DNA from: DATJZH01 sp035499215
GTDB lineage: Bacteria; Actinomycetota; Actinomycetes; Streptosporangiales; Streptosporangiaceae
Assembly (NCBI GenBank): GCA_035499215.1
Contig: DATJZH010000307.1
Location: 1 to 9,392 of the forward strand
DNA length: 9,392 nucleotides
Direction of reading: 5' to 3'
A model generated the notes under the pieces. It was not told where the DNA came from. It did no database searches and worked only from the letters and a program-made list of their open reading frames with translations. A program made the position numbers and the translations under genes. Below, one piece after another: positions 7,085-9,392 of the stretch (its first letter is position 1; every line of letters begins with the position of its first letter).

Positions 7085-7534
7085 GTGCCAGTAACGGGTT
7101 TGACGAAATTCGAGCGTTTCTTCCGGGCCGCGGGAAGCCTGGACGTTGACCGGAATGACATCAAGCGCTACCTCGACTTCGTCAATGAGGCGATCTATGA
7201 CCTGCTGCTCGCCGGGCAGGCCACCGCCAAGGCCAATGCCCGCGACATCATCGAGCCCCGCGACCTCCCGGTCACCCTGGGCCTGCAGGAGACAATCCAT
7301 GAGTTCGAGAAGATCGACGAGGAAATAGATCTCCGGCCCATCCTGGACCACCTCGCCGCCAGGCCGCCGCTGGACTCGGCGCTGAGCGAGGACACGCAGG
7401 CACGCCTGCCCATGATCTTCGGCGGTCTGAGCGTGGCCCTGGCCCGGGCACTGAAGATTATTGACCCGGACCTCAGGCGGGTACGCGCGGCCGAATGGGA
7501 GCGCGTTTTCCGCGTGTTCGACCTGCTCATATAG
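7085..7534 (+). CDS. DUF1931 family protein (pseudodimeric histone fold)
   Basis: A 149-aa protein of the DUF1931 family, whose structurally known member from Aquifex has two histone-like halves in one chain. Seen: the family N-terminus PVTGLTKFERFFRAAGSLDVD, then a histone-fold-like helix-strand-helix: IKRYLDFVNEAIYDLLLAGQATAKANA (26-52), DIIEPRDLPVTLGLQ (54-68) and a helix to about 76. The strand-loop pattern followed by a D-L pair resembles archaeal histones. A second, more diverged helical half (about 81-149) contains LPMIFGGLSVALARALKIID. It is acidic overall in the second half, so DNA binding is not assured. GTG 7085 was chosen over ATG 7076 from Shine-Dalgarno spacing and because family members begin near PV-G-KFERFFR. 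It is the last gene of the four-gene operon. Function is unknown; a chromatin-like or oligomeric scaffold role under stress is inference. Confidence 0.92.
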   Translation: MPVTGLTKFERFFRAAGSLDVDRNDIKRYLDFVNEAIYDLLLAGQATAKANARDIIEPRDLPVTLGLQETIHEFEKIDEEIDLRPILDHLAARPPLDSALSEDTQARLPMIFGGLSVALARALKIIDPDLRRVRAAEWERVFRVFDLLI

Positions 7535-7639
7535 GTCGTCGGCGGTTATCGCCCGCGCATTCACCCTCGTCACCGACCGGTGCCCGCCATTCCGGAACCG
7601 TGCCCAGGTCCGAGCAGGCCAAGCCACGCAAGATCGAGA

Positions 7640-8581
7640 TCACCGGCTGAGGGGCAGCAGGCCAACAGGCCACCGCCCGGACGGTGGCCTGTCCCCGCAG
7701 CGGTCCGTGTCGTAGGTGCGGATCCAGCAAGCACCGGCACCTGGCACCTGTCCCACACGCGCTTCAAAGTCCCGCTCCAGCGCGATCGCCGAGGCCATAT
7801 TGACGGTGCCGTCGCCACCTGCCACCCCGAGAATCCGCGCCATCGTCGCGGCATAACGGAGCTGCGCCGCCATGTCCTGGCCCGCGTCCGTCTCGATCAG
7901 CGTGGCCTCGGGAAGCTCGGCGCGAAGCCACCTGACCAGCCTCGATGAGGCTGTTCCGGCTGAGGTGTTCACTACCAGGACCAGGCCTTCCCCGGCTGGC
8001 GCCGCGGGTGCCCGCTGTGGCCGCCTGATGGCCGCGGCAGGCCGCAGCGGCCGAAGCGGCCACCAGCGAACCGTCACCGCCCCGGCCGCGGCACCGATCG
8101 CGGCCCCGGCCAGCACATCCGACGGATAGTGCACCCCGGTCACCATCCGAGCTGCCGCTACCGCCGCGGCCAGCGTAATCACGGGCGCAGCCAGGGTGGG
8201 CAGCTCCAGCGACACGCCAGTTGCGAATGCCGCCGCCGACGCGACGTGCCCGGACGGGAAAGACGTGGACCGGGGCGGCCGGGGCAAGCACCCGGCGGCG
8301 GGAACCTGGACATCGGGGCGGCCGCGAGCCGCCAGAGTCCTGCCGAGGATGTTGGCCGTCGCGCTCGCCGCCGTCATGCTGCCCAGGCCGCGCCACGCGG
8401 CCCGCCTGGCCCACCTGTCACCCGACGCCCACAGCCCAGCCGCCAGCACAATCCAGACAAGGCCATGGTCGGCGAGCCGGGATACCGTCGGCATAACCCG
8501 GTCAAGCACGCGGGAATCGGTCTCGGCGACGCGCCGCGCGGCAGCCCGGTCGAGCGCCGCGATCCTGTCCAGGCCGGCCAT
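7640..8581 (-). CDS. PAP2 phosphatase with C-terminally truncated diacylglycerol-kinase domain
   Basis: A 313-aa membrane protein starting as a PAP2 lipid phosphatase fused to a DAG/sphingosine-kinase-type catalytic domain, an architecture known in actinobacteria. The PAP2 part is complete: motif 1 R-x6-RP at 81-89 (Arg in place of the usual Lys), motif 2 SFPSGH at 107-112, and motif 3 AR-x5-H-x3-D at 144-155, with hydrophobic helices about 40-54, 61-80, 112-126 and 130-173. After a Pro/Arg linker the kinase domain begins at about 200 (LVLVVNTSAG) and includes the nucleotide-binding GGDGTVN at 255-261. Homology ends near residue 272 (about position 7766), where members normally continue with a PGGTxNHFA-type motif and a further 150 or more residues. 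The remaining ~40 residues resemble nothing I recognise and run through the hairpin at 7665-7692. Phosphatase activity is plausible; kinase activity is not expected. Start ATG 8581 lies 23 nt after the DUF1269 stop and has no clear Shine-Dalgarno, consistent with one transcript. Confidence 0.88.
   Translation of the reverse strand: MAGLDRIAALDRAAARRVAETDSRVLDRVMPTVSRLADHGLVWIVLAAGLWASGDRWARRAAWRGLGSMTAASATANILGRTLAARGRPDVQVPAAGCLPRPPRSTSFPSGHVASAAAFATGVSLELPTLAAPVITLAAAVAAARMVTGVHYPSDVLAGAAIGAAAGAVTVRWWPLRPLRPAAAIRRPQRAPAAPAGEGLVLVVNTSAGTASSRLVRWLRAELPEATLIETDAGQDMAAQLRYAATMARILGVAGGDGTVNMASAIALERDFEARVGQVPGAGACWIRTYDTDRCGDRPPSGRWPVGLLPLSR
7665..7692. terminator. Strong hairpin between convergent genes, possible bidirectional terminator
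   Basis: ACAGGCCACCG (7665-7675), a 6-nt loop and CGGTGGCCTGT (7682-7692) form a perfect 11-bp GC-rich stem. There is no T-run on either side, so it is not a textbook intrinsic terminator, but hairpins without U-tracts are common at gene ends in high-GC actinobacteria. It lies 130 nt beyond the DUF1931 stop and inside the non-homologous 3' end of the PAP2 reading frame. That suggests the minus-strand frame was extended through what used to be intergenic sequence. Confidence 0.55.
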
Positions 8582-8604
8582 GGCTGGGCAAAGGACCTGG
8601 CGGC

Positions 8605-9151
8605 TCAGGCCGGGGATTCCGCCGGAGCGGTCGGCTGCTCCCAGGTCGCTGCCGCCCTGTCATCCCCGTGCAGGGCCTTCATGAGCTGTTGCTCCGCATC
8701 GTGGGTGAGCGAGGTCCGCAGCACCGTCCCGCCGTAGGGCTGCAGCGCTTCCAGGAGCTTGTCCGGAGTTGCCTTGCGGACGACAGCCAGGATTGCTGAT
8801 GTCCCGGGTTGCACCAGGTCCTGCACGCGCTTTTTGAAGTCGTCCTTGATCCCGAGATCTGTGCCAGCGCCAAGCGCCCCCCTATCAAGCCGCCCGCCGC
8901 GCCTACCAGCGGGGCGAGCGGGAACAGGAACAGCAGGCCGAGCAGGACCCCCAGAACAGCCCGCTGAGCGTCCCCCACGCGACCGCGTGGTGGGCCGGAG
9001 TGGTGACGTGCAGTTTGCCTTTCCGGTCACGCCGGATGATGGCCGCATCGTCCAGGTCGACCAGGTAGTCGTGCTGCAGCCGCACGAGTTCATCCCAGAC
9101 CCGGAATGCGGTGCCCTCATCCGGATAACCGATAACGATCAGATCGCTCAT
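8605..9151 (-). pseudogene. DUF1269 family membrane protein, broken by two apparent -1 frameshifts
   Basis: Three minus-strand frames together spell one DUF1269 protein. Frame one runs from ATG 9151 (MSDLIVIGYPDEGTAF to AVAWGTLSGLFWG). Frame two continues VLLGLLFLFPLAPLVGAAGG. Frame three finishes ALGAGTDLGIKDDFKKRV, then LVRKATPDK-type sequence (here VVRKATPDKLLEAL), GGTVLRTSL and the stop at 8605. The breaks fall in G runs on the minus strand: five G at 8948-8952 and six G at 8877-8882. Restoring one G to each rebuilds a continuous protein of about 182 aa with the family's Gly-rich hydrophobic hairpin in the middle. The start has the Shine-Dalgarno-like AAAGGGGGATCA, 8 nt upstream of ATG. 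Either this is a genuine recent pseudogene or both breaks are homopolymer sequencing errors; the conserved reading outside the breaks favours a very recent event or error. Function of the family is unknown. Confidence 0.85.
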
Positions 9152-9252
9152 CGGGTGATCCCCCTTTAGCTGACGGGACCGGCACACGATCTGGCGGTCA
9201 AGCTAAGGCGCGTTATGTGGGTTGATCCCGGCGTGTCGAGTTGATCATGAAC

Positions 9253-9304
9253 TGGCCTCTGCGAGAGACAAGCGATTGCCGAAGTCCCTGTCTCGCAGAG
9301 GCCA
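9253..9304 (+). repeat. Inverted repeat just upstream of the transposase start
   Basis: TGGCCTCTGCGAGA (9253-9266) and its exact reverse complement TCTCGCAGAGGCCA (9291-9304) flank a 24-nt centre. The right arm contains AGAGG (9297-9301), the likely ribosome-binding site for the ATG at 9310, so an RNA starting outside the element would fold this site into a 14-bp stem. The arm could also include part of the element's terminal inverted repeat. The exact insertion-sequence end cannot be fixed because the other end and the target duplication lie outside the window. Confidence 0.85.
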
Positions 9305-9309
9305 CTCCC

Positions 9310-9392
9310 ATGCTGCCAACCGAGGACCTGTTCGTCTACGTCTACGTCCTGATCGCGGACGCGATTGCCTGCGGGGCCATTGCCATCCCGCC
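9310..9392 (+). CDS. Probable insertion-sequence transposase, N-terminal fragment (IS982-like?)
   Basis: Only 27 complete codons are visible before the window ends: MLPTEDLFVYVYVLIADAIA followed by CGAIAIP. This resembles the N-terminus of actinobacterial transposases I recall as IS982-like (MLPTEDLFV-VYVL-DD), but the catalytic DDE residues lie beyond the edge, so the family is uncertain. AGAGG 8 nt upstream of ATG 9310 can serve as a ribosome-binding site. The inverted repeat immediately upstream supports an insertion-sequence left end here. Between this gene and the DUF1269 start (9152-9309) I see that repeat and a 7-bp direct repeat GTTGATC (9221-9227 and 9240-9246), but no other gene. 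Confidence 0.5.
   Translation, partial: MLPTEDLFVYVYVLIADAIACGAIAIP

Noticed and set aside
7570..7854. Alternative minus-strand frame as a frameshifted continuation of the DAG-kinase domain
   Set aside because: I compared its translation with expected kinase motifs (PGGTxNHFA and later conserved segments) and found none, so truncation explains the end better than a frameshift.
8129..8737. Plus-strand open frame of 202 codons
   Set aside because: It is antisense to the PAP2 domain, whose three catalytic motifs are clear on the minus strand; the plus-strand product is Arg/Gly/Pro-rich noise.
1..9392. CRISPR arrays, tRNA or rRNA genes
   Set aside because: No regularly spaced repeats, tRNA cloverleaf signatures or rRNA-like stretches were seen on either strand.

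Overview
The window is very GC-rich and its proteins most resemble actinobacterial families: a LAL-type LuxR regulator, a ZnF-UBP protein coupled to a cyclic-nucleotide-domain flavoprotein, HdeD, DUF1931, a PAP2/DAG-kinase fusion and DUF1269. GTG starts next to strong Shine-Dalgarno sequences fit this. A soil-type actinomycete is the best guess, but no marker gene fixes the genus. The gene content looks like a stress or redox-response island.

Layout. The left edge (1-918, minus) holds the N-terminal 306 residues of a DnaK/Hsp70 chaperone that runs off the window. It is divergent from a 967-aa LAL regulator (1323-4226, plus). The 404-bp gap between them carries a perfect 13-bp tandem duplication. 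A 208-bp gap then leads into a compact plus-strand operon of four genes: a small ZnF-UBP zinc-finger protein (4435-4698), a cyclic-nucleotide-binding/thioredoxin-reductase-like flavoprotein overlapping it by 8 nt (4691-6427), an HdeD-like membrane protein (6455-7051) and a DUF1931 histone-fold protein (7085-7534). A hairpin at 7665-7692 lies beyond this operon.

A minus-strand pair converges on the operon. The upstream member, DUF1269 (8605-9151), is split by two apparent single-G losses, each in a G run. The downstream member (7640-8581) has a complete PAP2 phosphatase domain, but its DAG-kinase domain stops just after the GGDGT nucleotide-binding motif. Its last ~40 residues are unrelated sequence that reads through the hairpin. 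At the right edge an apparent transposase gene begins at 9310, preceded by an inverted repeat that would bury its ribosome-binding site.

How the parts may work together (inference): the LAL protein is a plausible local regulator. The four-gene operon combines a ubiquitin-tail-type zinc finger, a redox flavoprotein with a sensor-like domain but no redox-active cysteine pair, a membrane stress protein and a histone-fold protein. DnaK would supply protein folding. The right flank shows decay or assembly error next to an insertion sequence.

Most notable: the coupled zinc finger and cysteine-less flavoprotein in one operon with a bacterial histone-fold protein; the insert-bearing DnaK; and the eroded PAP2-DAGK/DUF1269 pair.
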